Shown here: in pieces, positions 25,802 to 35,225 of the stretch | How the letters are laid out: the number at the start of each line of letters is the position of its first letter | How positions within the stretch are numbered: position 1 is the stretch's first letter | Assembly: GCA_947493255.1 (NCBI GenBank) | Contig: CANLQK010000007.1 | Span: forward strand, 248,001 to 312,000 | Length of the DNA stretch: 64,000 nt | Origin: an uncultured Paracoccaceae bacterium | Lineage (GTDB): Bacteria > Pseudomonadota > Alphaproteobacteria > Rhodobacterales > Rhodobacteraceae | Reading direction: 5' to 3' | The notes under the pieces: model-generated | What the model was told of the DNA's origin: nothing | The model's database searches: none | Seen by the model: only the letters and a program-made list of their open reading frames with translations | Program-made: the position numbers and the translations under genes

Positions 25802-26233
25802 CTAGCGAACGACATAGACCGAACAATTGGAATGCCTTACGACGCGTGCAGCGTTAGGCCCCAAGAGGTAGTCTTTGAAATCGGGTTTATGCGCGCCAAT
25901 AACAATGAGGCTGGACTTGGCGGTCTCAGCCAGCTTGAGAACCTCTTCGTAGGCTGTGCCGGTTGCCACAATATGCCGAACCTTCTTGTTGGCCGCCGCC
26001 CCGATCGCTTCAACGACCGCGGCTTCAAGCGCGATCTTGGTTGACTCAACCAGTTTTGAGTGGTGATCGCTTTTGAAAAAACTGCCAACCATGCTCTTGC
26101 CATAGTCAGGCACGACCGTAATGACATCAAGGGAAACACCGGCCAGATCGGCCATTTTTTTGGCTGCGATAAGAACAGCGCCATCACCATTGGTATCCGA
26201 GATATCAATGGCGCACAGGACAGGACCGGTCAT
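25802..26233 (-). CDS. Universal stress protein (UspA family), TRAP-associated
   Basis: 143 residues. Single Usp domain with the ATP-binding pattern seen at the C-terminus: GAHKPDFKDYLLGPNAARVV followed by HSNCSVYVVR. Its start overlaps the stop of the TRAP permease gene by 4 bases. Usp proteins encoded with TRAP transporters (as TeaD) can bind ATP and tune transporter activity. That role is inferred here from position. Confidence 0.85.
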   Translation of the reverse strand: MTGPVLCAIDISDTNGDGAVLIAAKKMADLAGVSLDVITVVPDYGKSMVGSFFKSDHHSKLVESTKIALEAAVVEAIGAAANKKVRHIVATGTAYEEVLKLAETAKSSLIVIGAHKPDFKDYLLGPNAARVVRHSNCSVYVVR

Positions 26234-28842
26234 GCAATTTCTCCTGTTGGTGTTTCGCGCCGGACACGGCCGCGTTGCAGCATGAAAATGAAAGCCAAGA
26301 AGATGAGGGCCGGAATAAACACCAGCTCTTTTGGGGATTGGGGTTGCGGCGCCAAAACTTCTTTGACGGTCACAAATGCATCACCGTAGAAATCATAATC
26401 GGACAAAGCGCTGGAATGTGGCGAACCGAACATAGGCTCGTCCAGGGTCAACGTACCATCGTTGCTCAACAGGGAAAGGCCCATGGCCGACAAGCGATCT
26501 GCTGGCGCTTCGTCGCCAATCGCAAGAAGGATCGTGGTGTCGCGCAATTCGCTTGTATCAAAGTCGGGGCCATTGACGACCACCCGGATTTCGATGCCCG
26601 GTTCGGCCGCTTCAACCGCCTGAACAAGAGCGGATGGTTCGACATCCGTGAACGGCGGCTGAAAACGATCCATGAAGAAATCAGGCCGGAACAGCAAGAA
26701 GGCGATCAAGATCAGTGCGACACTTTCATAGATACGGCTTTTGGTAACAAACCATCCCATGGTGCCTGCGGTAAACACAAGGATCGCGATACTGGCCGAT
26801 GTAAAGACCAATATGCCTTGCGCCCACCCAACATCGATCAATAATAGATCAGTGTTGAAGATGAATACGAAGGGTAGGGCGACCGTGCGCAAGCTGTAGA
26901 AGAACGCCACAAATCCCGTCTTGATCGCATCGCCCCCCGAAACAGCGGCAGCGGCGAAACTGGCCAAACCAACCGGCGGTGTCACATCCGCCATAATGCC
27001 GAAATAGAACACGAACAGATGCACAGCGATCAGCGGCACGATCAGGCCCGATTGGGCGCCAAGCTCGACAACCACGCCTGCCATCAAAGACGACACAACG
27101 ATATAGTTCGCCGTGGTGGGCAGCCCCATCCCAAGGATCAGGGACAGCAGACCAACCATAATCAACATCAAGATCAGGTTTCCACCGGACAAAAATTCGA
27201 CCAAATCAGCCATGACTTGACCAACACCCGTCAGTGTAACGGTGCCGACGATCACACCAGCCGTTGCGGTCGCAAGGCCGATACCAATCATGTTGCGTGC
27301 CCCATCAATCAGGCCCTGCAGCAGGTCCGCAACACCGTCTTTGAACCGCTCAACCAAGGCGCTTTCGCCGCGGAAAATGGCCTTCATTGGCTTTTGTGTC
27401 AGGAGGATTACGAACAATAACATCGTAGCCCAGAAAGCAGACAGGCCCGGTGATTTCTGTTCGATCATCAAGAAGTAAACCAACACGATGATCGGCAGTA
27501 AGAAGTACAGACCGGCTTTGTAGATTTCACCAACCACCGGCAGCTCAACGTCCTTGGCCTTTGGATCATCTGCCTGAAGATCGGGCACACCGGATGCTAT
27601 ATACAACAACCCAGCGTAGGCCAAAAACACAAGTGCGGATAAGATTAAGCCCGAGCTTGGAAGAATGCTTGTGATTGCCTTCACCGGGTATTGCACACCG
27701 TAACAAAGGGCTGCGAACCCGATGAAAAATCCGGCCATTCCCCCGACGGTACGCCCCATATGCACGACGCGGTTACCCAGCGTCGGCATGTTGTTTTTCA
27801 CGGCCTCAAGGTGAACGATATAGACTAGCGCAATGTAAGAAATTGTTGCAGGCAGGAAGGCAGTCTTGATCACTTCAACATACGAAATGCCGACGTATTC
27901 AACCATCAAAAAGGCCGCAGCGCCCATAACAGGGGGCATGATTTGCCCGTTCACAGATGACGCCACTTCGACAGCGCCAGCTTTTTCAGATGAAAAACCG
28001 ACGCGTTTCATGAGGGGAATGGTGAACGTACCCGTGGTCACGACATTGGCAATAGAAGACCCTGAGATCAGACCCGTCGCGGCAGATCCGACAACAGCGG
28101 CCTTGGCCGGACCGCCCTTAAGATGCCCTAGCGCGCCAAACGCCATTTTTATGAAATAATTGCCCGCGCCTGCCTTATCCAGCAAGGCCCCAAACAACAC
28201 GAATAGAAACACGAATTTCGTCGAAACTCCCAACGCAATCCCGAACACCCCCTCAGAGGTGATCCACATATGGCTCATGGCTTTTTTCAGGGAGGCACCG
28301 CTCCAGCGGATGACATCGGGGAAGATACTCGAGGAACCAAAAAACACATAAAGCAGAAATACAACGGCGATGATGGCCATCGCGGGGCCTAGGGCGCGAC
28401 GCGCGCCTTCGAACAACAAGATCAAGCCCGCAAGCGCGAACCATTTGTCTACATCATCGGCAAGGCCGCCGGACTGGACGATCTTTTCATAAAAGAAATA
28501 GCCGTAAAGCGCGACGAACACGCCGGCAAACCCCATGATCCAATCGTGGATCGGGATGTAATGACGGGGGCTGGATTTCAGGGCAGGGTAAGCCATGAAA
28601 GCAAGGAATATGGCAAAGGCGAGGTGTATTTGCCGTGAATTGTTCACGACCGACCCGGGGAGAAGTTGGTTCGAAAGCGGTGACGCGAGGATGACCTGAA
28701 ACACCGACCAAGTAATCGCGATGATGGACAGGAACAGCCCGACAGTGCCAATTGGATTGCGGGCACCGGAGTCGGAAGAAGAGACAAGGTCCTGAAGCTC
28801 TGCTTCGCTAAGACCTGTGCTTTGATCTTGTTTGGTCGCCAT
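26230..28842 (-). CDS. TRAP transporter fused small/large permease (TAXI type)
   Basis: 870 residues with more than 15 hydrophobic segments. The N-terminal third holds the small-subunit-like helices; the rest matches the large DctM-like permease of the 4TM/12TM fused family, with KGGPAKAAVVGSAATGLISG, SSVNGQIMPPVMGAAAFLMV and GMGLPTTANYIVVSSLMAG. It uses an ion gradient to import a solute delivered by the TAXI receptor encoded upstream. About 120 residues near the C-terminus (around 730-850) form a soluble loop between the last helices. Confidence 0.88.
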   Translation of the reverse strand: MATKQDQSTGLSEAELQDLVSSSDSGARNPIGTVGLFLSIIAITWSVFQVILASPLSNQLLPGSVVNNSRQIHLAFAIFLAFMAYPALKSSPRHYIPIHDWIMGFAGVFVALYGYFFYEKIVQSGGLADDVDKWFALAGLILLFEGARRALGPAMAIIAVVFLLYVFFGSSSIFPDVIRWSGASLKKAMSHMWITSEGVFGIALGVSTKFVFLFVLFGALLDKAGAGNYFIKMAFGALGHLKGGPAKAAVVGSAATGLISGSSIANVVTTGTFTIPLMKRVGFSSEKAGAVEVASSVNGQIMPPVMGAAAFLMVEYVGISYVEVIKTAFLPATISYIALVYIVHLEAVKNNMPTLGNRVVHMGRTVGGMAGFFIGFAALCYGVQYPVKAITSILPSSGLILSALVFLAYAGLLYIASGVPDLQADDPKAKDVELPVVGEIYKAGLYFLLPIIVLVYFLMIEQKSPGLSAFWATMLLFVILLTQKPMKAIFRGESALVERFKDGVADLLQGLIDGARNMIGIGLATATAGVIVGTVTLTGVGQVMADLVEFLSGGNLILMLIMVGLLSLILGMGLPTTANYIVVSSLMAGVVVELGAQSGLIVPLIAVHLFVFYFGIMADVTPPVGLASFAAAAVSGGDAIKTGFVAFFYSLRTVALPFVFIFNTDLLLIDVGWAQGILVFTSASIAILVFTAGTMGWFVTKSRIYESVALILIAFLLFRPDFFMDRFQPPFTDVEPSALVQAVEAAEPGIEIRVVVNGPDFDTSELRDTTILLAIGDEAPADRLSAMGLSLLSNDGTLTLDEPMFGSPHSSALSDYDFYGDAFVTVKEVLAPQPQSPKELVFIPALIFLAFIFMLQRGRVRRETPTGEIA

Positions 28843-28887
28843 GTAATCTTACTCCCCCTAAGTGTTTTCGTTCGCCAGTGACGAGCA

Positions 28888-28926
28888 CCCTCGCAAAAGC
28901 GAGGGGGTAAACGCCAACCCCCTCGC
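28888..28926 (-). promoter_or_regulatory. Two alternative hairpins between TAXI receptor and permease genes
   Basis: Stem 1 pairs 28888-28894 with 28899-28905; stem 2 pairs 28899-28908 with 28917-28926 (perfect 10 bp). They share one arm and exclude each other. Such a structure would lower permease expression relative to the abundant receptor. Confidence 0.5.
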
Positions 28927-28951
28927 TGCCTTCAGTGTGAAATCGGTTGGA

Positions 28952-29920
28952 TTACTCGATCAGGCCTGCTTCGCGGTAATATTTTTCAGCACCCGCATGC
29001 AGTGGAGCCGACAAGCCAGCAGATGCCATTTCCGCTGGATCAAGGTTTGCGAAAGCGGGATGCAAACCGCGGAATGCATCGATGTTTTCAAATACGCCGG
29101 AAACGACGGCATAAACCGCATCCTCAGACACATCAGTCGAGCTTACAAACGTTGCCCCAACACCGAATGTTGTCACATCTTCGTCCGTGCCACGGTACAT
29201 GCCGCCCGGAATGGTTGCAGTCCGATAAAAGCTATTGCCTGCAATCAAGGCATCAATTTCTGCGCCGGTTACGCTAACGATGATTGAGTCACAGGCTGTT
29301 GTTGCTTCTTGAATGGTGCCTGACGGGTGGCCCACAGTCACAACCATCGCGTCGATCTGGTTGTCGCAAAGAGCTGATGACTGCTCAGCGACCTTCATTT
29401 CCGATGCCAAAGCAAAGTCGTCAGTTGTCCAGCCTTTTGCTTCCATCAGTGCTTCCATTGTTCCACGCTGACCAGAACCTGGATTGCCGATGTTGACCCG
29501 TTTGCCGATCAGATCATCAAACGTTGTGATCCCTGAATCCGCACGTGCCACAACCGTGAAAGGTTCCGCATGAACCGAGAATACAGCGCGCAGACCTTCA
29601 AATGCACCAGCCTCTTCGAAACGGGAGGTGCCGTTGAACGCATGGTACTGCCAATCGGATTGGGCGACACCAAACTGAAGCTCGCCTTCGCGGATTGTGT
29701 TGATATTGTACACGGAACCGCCCGTGGATTCGACTGAACACCGAATGCCGTGTTCGCTGCGTCCTTGATTGACGAGGCGACAAATCGCGCCACCCGTCGG
29801 ATAATAAACACCCGTAACGCCGCCTGTGCCAATTGTAATGAATTCTTCTGCAAACGCAGCAGGCGCAAACAGAGTCGCAAGCGCAGTCGCCGCCAAAGAA
29901 AATTTAAGTTTCGTATACAT
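28952..29920 (-). CDS. TAXI family TRAP solute-binding protein
   Basis: 322 residues from ATG 29920, which has GGGAG upstream. Signal peptide of about 23 residues ending AFA-EE, so it is periplasmic. ITIGTGGVTGVYYPTGGAI, GELQFGVAQSDW and RVNIGNPGSGQRGTMEAL are TAXI-family signatures. Receptors of this family bind small carboxylates such as glutamate or 2-oxo acids; the ligand here is not known. It is first in the receptor-permease-usp unit. Confidence 0.88.
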   Translation of the reverse strand: MYTKLKFSLAATALATLFAPAAFAEEFITIGTGGVTGVYYPTGGAICRLVNQGRSEHGIRCSVESTGGSVYNINTIREGELQFGVAQSDWQYHAFNGTSRFEEAGAFEGLRAVFSVHAEPFTVVARADSGITTFDDLIGKRVNIGNPGSGQRGTMEALMEAKGWTTDDFALASEMKVAEQSSALCDNQIDAMVVTVGHPSGTIQEATTACDSIIVSVTGAEIDALIAGNSFYRTATIPGGMYRGTDEDVTTFGVGATFVSSTDVSEDAVYAVVSGVFENIDAFRGLHPAFANLDPAEMASAGLSAPLHAGAEKYYREAGLIE

Positions 29921-29921
29921 T

Positions 29922-30119
29922 TCATAACTCCCAGTTCTGATATCGCACGGCTTTTTGGTTAGGCTTCGTTGCCAGAGCCGCCTTCTTGTCACCTGCTGTT
30001 TCGTGAAACGCAGGCGCTAACGCCTTGGAGTTAACCGTATCTTTGTAGACCTTATTAGCGAGTTTTCGGACTTCCGTTTCATTCCGTTTTGGACTGGTTG
30101 AGGGCAAAATCTCATGCAT
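29922..30119 (-). CDS. Possible 65-residue reading frame upstream of the TAXI gene
   Basis: A charged, non-hydrophobic frame that ends with TGA two bases before the TAXI start codon, and that contains the TAXI ribosome site. No ribosome site of its own is visible and I recognise no family. It may be a leader ORF or simply chance. Confidence 0.2.
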   Translation of the reverse strand: MHEILPSTSPKRNETEVRKLANKVYKDTVNSKALAPAFHETAGDKKAALATKPNQKAVRYQNWEL

Positions 30120-30226
30120 CGTGGTTCAGCGCGGATTAACGGCCAAGATCTAGCAAACGCACATCTTTTGCCGGACAGAGTTCACACAACTTGCATCGCC
30201 CGCGCAATTTCTATTTTGAAATTCGT

Positions 30227-31480
30227 CTACAGACGGATATCGCGCATAACTGCTAGAGCCTGAGACACTTCCCGTATGGTGTTGTAATGACACATGGAGA
30301 TACGAACGCAATCTGGCAACTCCAACGGCTGAAGAATGTTGCCGCTGTAATGATCTGCTTTGCGCATGTGGGTGCGAATGCCCTCTTTGTTGAGCATACC
30401 AACAACCTCAGACGACGCGATGCCTTGAACGACGAATGAAACCGTCCCTTCACGTTTCTGATTGTCTGGGCCCGCCAAAATTGTGATCTTTTCCATCTCA
30501 CGGAGTCCAGGAAGATTTCCAGTTCCGTTGATCAAAGCATCGGTTAAGGCCGTTTCATAACGGTTGATCGCAGCGCCTGCGGCCTCGATTCGTTTGCGCG
30601 GGTCTGTTTCCTCGGAGACCTCACCGCCAAGCCAATCGAAATAGGCAACAACATCCGAAATCGCGGCAAATGCGCCTGTATCGCGCGTCCCCAATTCCCA
30701 GTTATCTATAGGTCCACCAACAAGAGCTTCGTGCGGCAACGCAGTTAACTTGTCAGAAATCCACGCAATACCGTATCCGTGGCGCGAAAAGACCTTGTAA
30801 GGCGAAATCGCATAGCCATCGATGTCATAGGCGGCCAGATCCATCTGTCCGTGCGCCGCATGTTGGATGCCGTCGACTATGATCATGCAATCGGGCGCCA
30901 CAGCGCGGATTGTTTTGGAAATCGCGGCTACATCAAGTCCAATTCCAGTCACAGGCGAAGCATGCAAGATGGTCGCGACTGCCACATCAGGTGTCATGAT
31001 TGCTGCATAATCGTCTGCCGTGACCGCACCATCGGTATCGTTATGTGGCACGTTCAGATAGTCCATCCCAACGCGATCGGCCCAATGGTGGGCGGCACTT
31101 CTACTGGAGGGGTGTTCAATCGAACTGCCGATGATTTTTGAACCTTTCGGTGCATTGAGGCAGGCCGTTCGGATCATACGGTACAAAAGTTCTGTCCCGG
31201 TTTCACCAATAATGAACTGACCGGATGTCGCGTTCATGAACACGGTCAAGTCCGACTTGGCCTTTTGAATTGTATCAGCCAATGCTTTGGCTGCCGGATT
31301 ATCGCGGCCTTGATTGTCTGGAATGCCCGCATATTTCGCTGAGGTCTCAATCACTGATTTCAAAGTCAGGGCACCACCCCCATTCTCAAAATAGACACGC
31401 GGCCCGCCGATAGGGCAACTATCGACATTCGCAAATTTGTCGCGAATAGCGTTGATAAGCAGTGCGCTGTCTTGGATCAT
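30227..31480 (-). CDS. Class V aminotransferase family PLP enzyme
   Basis: 417 residues. The fold type I PLP enzyme pattern is clear: IIVDGIQHAAHGQMDL with the cofactor Asp and His, then YAISPYKVFSRHGYGIAW with the Schiff-base Lys (about residue 233). The C-terminal domain includes GTVSFVVQG and RISMCHYNT. The family includes cysteine desulfurases, selenocysteine lyases, kynureninases and aminotransferases. No catalytic Cys loop like that of IscS is evident. It stands next to the TRAP transporter and might use the imported solute; unproven. Confidence 0.8.
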   Translation of the reverse strand: MIQDSALLINAIRDKFANVDSCPIGGPRVYFENGGGALTLKSVIETSAKYAGIPDNQGRDNPAAKALADTIQKAKSDLTVFMNATSGQFIIGETGTELLYRMIRTACLNAPKGSKIIGSSIEHPSSRSAAHHWADRVGMDYLNVPHNDTDGAVTADDYAAIMTPDVAVATILHASPVTGIGLDVAAISKTIRAVAPDCMIIVDGIQHAAHGQMDLAAYDIDGYAISPYKVFSRHGYGIAWISDKLTALPHEALVGGPIDNWELGTRDTGAFAAISDVVAYFDWLGGEVSEETDPRKRIEAAGAAINRYETALTDALINGTGNLPGLREMEKITILAGPDNQKREGTVSFVVQGIASSEVVGMLNKEGIRTHMRKADHYSGNILQPLELPDCVRISMCHYNTIREVSQALAVMRDIRL

Positions 31481-31696
31481 TGAACTTTTCCGTTCGCTTA
31501 ATATGCCGTTGAAGACTGGGTAGCCGCGATCAACGCGATGCGTTGGCTGCCCTACAGGTGGCGCGCATACCTGTCATTGTTTGGAGGAAGATTGACCTAC
31601 TTGGACGGAGACATAAAACGACTATTTGTCATCAGGAAATATCGAAAATGCGCATGAATGGACATATGCGCACCGGTGTTCGGCTTTAAATGAACA

Positions 31697-32605
31697 CTAG
31701 TTTTGGTAGCTGCTTGCGAAATCACAATGTAATTGCGCAATCTCTATGATCTCTCGAATAAACGCATTTGGCCTGTCGTCTCGATACATTGCGACATACG
31801 GAATCGGGGGCAGGGGCGTTTCAGTTTCGATAACTTCAAGCTTTCCAGAATCTTCAAATTGCTTACAAAACTCGTAGGGGAGATATGCAACGCCAAGCCC
31901 AGCAACTGCCAAACCAAGCAGGGCCGTCATCGAATCGCAGACCAAGCTTTCTTGAAAGACGACCCCACGATCCTTTAGCCATTTATTAAGATACAATCCG
32001 GAACCGGATATGTGGCCTTGCGTCAAGACTGGAAACTCTGCCAAGTCTCTGTGCTTAATGGGCTTTTTTATATTCACGAGCCCTTTTTTTGCCATCCAAC
32101 AGTTTCTTACTGTTGCCAATGGGAAAGAAGAGAATTCGGGTAACGTAAACGTCTCGGGAATGATAATCAGGTCCAGTTGGCTCTGTTCCAAATCAGTAAA
32201 GAGCGCGCGCGCCATATCGACTTTTGGCAATATTTGAACATTCCTAAACTTGCTTTTTATTGCCGATATCAGTTGTGGTAACCACGTAACCGTTGTCAGT
32301 TCTGTCACCCCAATTCGCAGCGTTTTTGGTTGGCTTGCTACACCCTGTTGGATGTCGTTGATCTGATCGTGAAGGAGAAGAATTTGTTTGGCCACTTCGA
32401 AAAGTTCTTCACCATGAGACGTCAACTTAGCCCCACGCATGCTGCGATCAAAAACCTCAATTCTGGATCCGCGCTCGAGTTCTTGCACACGTTTTGAGAT
32501 CGCCGACTGTGTTGTATAGAGCCGCGCCGCCGCACGCTCAAACGTCCCCAGTTCAGCGATCCAATACAATGCCTCAAGTTGCTTGAGAGTGATGTTTGCG
32601 TTCAT
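31697..32605 (-). CDS. LysR family transcriptional regulator
   Basis: 302 residues. N-terminal helix-turn-helix at about 8-65: LKQLEALYWIAELGTFERAA, TTQSAISKRVQELE. The effector domain includes LRIGVTELTTVTWLPQL and SMTALLGLAVAGLGVAYLP. It lies upstream of the class V aminotransferase gene on the same strand, 216 bp away, which is an unusual layout for LysR; its target could be that gene or one of the transporter genes. Confidence 0.85.
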   Translation of the reverse strand: MNANITLKQLEALYWIAELGTFERAAARLYTTQSAISKRVQELERGSRIEVFDRSMRGAKLTSHGEELFEVAKQILLLHDQINDIQQGVASQPKTLRIGVTELTTVTWLPQLISAIKSKFRNVQILPKVDMARALFTDLEQSQLDLIIIPETFTLPEFSSFPLATVRNCWMAKKGLVNIKKPIKHRDLAEFPVLTQGHISGSGLYLNKWLKDRGVVFQESLVCDSMTALLGLAVAGLGVAYLPYEFCKQFEDSGKLEVIETETPLPPIPYVAMYRDDRPNAFIREIIEIAQLHCDFASSYQN

Positions 32606-33082
32606 GGATTTCTTCAGAGGTCTGGACTTTAATTCATTCTATCATATCATCTTTCAGGGAATGTTGCACTCCTAGTTGGAATAAAAAATCTCTGCTTGGC
32701 TGCGAAACATCAAGTCTAAATTTCACATTTGAAACACTATCGATCTGCTGCAATTGAACCCGGAAAACATTAGTTTCCGCTTTGTGGCGGGATTCACGGT
32801 GTGAAAATTGAGCGGTGATCAAGACTGTTTTTATCTAGCTGGCAGCTGTGTAAACGGCGCGTCTGGTCTCTTTCTTTCCCAAGTCCCACGGCAAGCCGTG
32901 TGTCAATGATCGGTGCGCTCAGATCTTCTTCTCCACCATCATCCTTGCAGCTCCCGACATCTGTTGTTTATGTTTCCTGACCTAAGAACTGCGGTGCTTC
33001 AATTTCAACATTGTGAAACAAGATATTTACTATGAGCTGCAGGCCCTAACCAAAAAAATCATGTCGGAATGGCTACAAAATA

Positions 33083-33166
33083 AGACTGAACTAAAGAAAC
33101 TGTGAATGCAGTCTTATCAGAAGCTTAGGTTGTTAGCTGCATTCATAGTTATTCAGTCATTTTTTG
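33083..33166 (+). other. Large imperfect hairpin followed by a T run
   Basis: Arms AACTGTGAATGCAG (33098-33111) and CTGCATTCATAGTT (33137-33150) match at 13 of 14 positions. Outer arms GACTGAA (from 33084) and TTCAGTC (33152-33158) extend it with a bulge. A run of six T follows. It could be a terminator, a structured RNA or a relic of a mobile element. Confidence 0.4.
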
Positions 33167-33274
33167 GTATTTCTTTGCTGATGTCACGCCGCAAAGAAAC
33201 GCTCTACGTTACAAGTATAACGAAGCTCAGCTGATCCAATTGATGGATGATTCCAGTTCGTTGATGATAGCATC

Positions 33275-33305
33275 GGTGCTTTGGTGCTTTGGTGCTTTGG
33301 TGCTG
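33275..33305. repeat. Tandem 8-bp repeat
   Basis: Three exact copies of GGTGCTTT (33275-33298) plus a partial fourth, in non-coding DNA. Probably a slippage product. Confidence 0.8.
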
Positions 33306-33757
33306 CGGTGTAAGCCCTTGCCGATTATGTACGTAGACGGCCCTTAGCGGAGATTCAGCTCAAAACCAGATGCTGCGTCGCAGCTTCACCAGGTTGGAAG
33401 CCTGCGGTGCATGTGTGACCAAAGTGCAGTTGGAATGACAGCCTAACGGCTTTCCAAATCTTCTGCGGAAAAATTTGAATAACTGAATTAGCGAATCTTA
33501 CAACCTGTCCGGCTTTTGGCGATCAGTAATACTGCTTGCCAAGGAATTCTAAGACTTGCTTGGACCAATGTGAAAATCACAGGGGTCTTGGCCTGGGCGG
33601 GTCGGAACGGCAAACTGTGGTCTAGCAACTCGGCTAAATCGTGAGTTTCATCCAATGAAGCCATGAAAGTCGGTCCCACAGAACGTACAGGTTGCCGCTC
33701 AGGGGGCGAACTTTAAAATAACCGTTCGAGTACCAGATGACGAACCTGTCGCTGGCG

Positions 33758-33780
33758 GGAGATTCGAACCGCCCGCTAAC
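33758..33780 (-). terminator. Conserved hairpin downstream of the AAA+ gene
   Basis: On the minus strand GCGGG, an 11-12 base loop, then CCCGC. The same element, with GGCGGG/CCCGCC arms, is kept after the decayed AAA+ copy near 45980. No T tract follows. It superficially resembles a tRNA T-arm but no tRNA fits. Confidence 0.4.
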
Positions 33781-33790
33781 CCTTTCCATC

Positions 33791-35011
33791 TCAATGCAGG
33801 ACCGGGTCATGAGCCACGGCGACGGCTTCGTCGATTAATTGCTGGATGCGCCGGAGTGATGGCGGACGCCCTTTGGATACTGCCGCCAGCACCCGTGCGA
33901 TCAGGCGGTCGGTTACCTCGTCGAAGAGACACCCTGCGGCAAGGATGCGGATCAGGTTTGCCAGATCCTCCGCCGCTGGGTAGCCGATGTCGAACACACG
34001 GCAGCGGTCAAGAACTGGCGCGGGGATGCCTTCGCGGTCGTTGGCGGTCAGGATCCAGCTGATCTGGCTTATGTTGTAGTTGCGCCGGGTGTAAGGGCAT
34101 TCCCATGACGTGGACGAAGACGGCTCGAGAAGGCCCAGTAGAGCGTCCGGCAGCGACACGCGTGACCCTCCACTGGCGGTCATTGTGCCTGCTTTTTCGA
34201 TTTCATCGACAATCATGATTGGGTTGGCGATACCGGTCTTGGCGATCTCCTGAAGGGGCACGCCAGCCTGCGCTTTGCTCCAGGTCGCGTCACATCCGGC
34301 AACTGTAAAGCTTGCGTTCGAGCTGCCCACATCAAGTGTTCTAACTGGCGCACCGGACAGGGCCGCCAGCTTACGTGCGTAGGTAGACTTCCCGCAACCA
34401 GGCGGGCCGATCAGGATCACGGGCGGCAGCGCGAGCCATGTTTGTCCGGCGTTGTAGCGCGCACGAAGGGCCTTGTAGGCCCATGTTGAAACACCGGACA
34501 TCCACGGTGCAGAGGCATGCAGTTCGGCGAACATTTCATCAACGGCGTGCAGCGTCGGCGGCCCCGCCAAGGTTGGATGGGATGTCGCGAGCTCTTGCAC
34601 AAGCTTTTGCACCTCGTCCTTCGGCCCAGCATTTTTCAGGGCGCGGTCATGTAGTCCCGCTTCCATTCGGTGGTGCTCGCGCGCCGCCTCATAAACAAAA
34701 CTGATTTGCACGGCATCCGTGACAGCCGCAATAAAATCTTCGTCCGGGTTTTTATGCGTGAAGCCAAGAAGTTCAATCTGGTCATGATCGATCAGACCAC
34801 GTAGCTCGATGATCTCAGCCACGTTCGCGGTCATGAAATTGCTGATCTCTTCTTTGACGCGGTGCTCAACTGTCTTTTGGGAAACTGAGTTCTCACGGAG
34901 GAATTCGGTCATGCCAACAGCTTCCGCTTTCTGCAGAAAGTCGGCTTTCACGTCTTCAAGGTTGGGGTGTTTGGGAAGAAGTTCGGTGAAGGTCTCAAGG
35001 TAAAGTGTCAT
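33791..35011 (-). CDS. AAA+ ATPase of the integrated element
   Basis: 406 residues. An N-terminal region (1-170) of unknown fold is followed by a Lon-like AAA+ module: Walker A GPPGCGKST (about residue 203), Walker B IMIVDEIEK, sensor-1 WILTAND, and an arginine-finger region VLDRCRVF. No protease or nuclease domain is visible. It follows the relaxase-like gene in the same direction. The start MTLYLETF is chosen because homology with the decayed copy at 46329 begins there. It may help element excision or transfer, or serve in defence. Confidence 0.75.
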   Translation of the reverse strand: MTLYLETFTELLPKHPNLEDVKADFLQKAEAVGMTEFLRENSVSQKTVEHRVKEEISNFMTANVAEIIELRGLIDHDQIELLGFTHKNPDEDFIAAVTDAVQISFVYEAAREHHRMEAGLHDRALKNAGPKDEVQKLVQELATSHPTLAGPPTLHAVDEMFAELHASAPWMSGVSTWAYKALRARYNAGQTWLALPPVILIGPPGCGKSTYARKLAALSGAPVRTLDVGSSNASFTVAGCDATWSKAQAGVPLQEIAKTGIANPIMIVDEIEKAGTMTASGGSRVSLPDALLGLLEPSSSTSWECPYTRRNYNISQISWILTANDREGIPAPVLDRCRVFDIGYPAAEDLANLIRILAAGCLFDEVTDRLIARVLAAVSKGRPPSLRRIQQLIDEAVAVAHDPVLH

Positions 35012-35225
35012 CAGTCCATGCCTATTGGGGGCCATCATTTATGGCGTCATCGGCACAACAGATCCGGGGATGCTTGATAGGACACACGTTGATCGGCCAG
35101 GCCGATCAGCCTGGTTTACAGCTTGGGTGCTGCGATAATTATTGGTGTGTGTATCAAAGTCATGGGGTCTATATCCGCCCTCAGTGGCTTCGTTTCAAGC
35201 CCCCTCAGAAGGGCTTGGTCCTTTT

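Larger units (their letters stand above)
32606..33746. other. 1.1 kb without a recognisable gene
   Basis: Frames here are short and unlike any family I know. The stretch holds a large inverted repeat at 33083-33158 and a short tandem repeat at 33275-33305. Stop codons are frequent on both strands. It may be decayed island DNA. Confidence 0.6.

Noticed and set aside
33755..33785. Possible tRNA because of a TTCGAATC sequence on the minus strand
   Set aside because: No acceptor, D-arm or anticodon arm can be placed. It is a hairpin conserved downstream of both AAA+ copies, and the second copy lacks the TTCGAAT loop.
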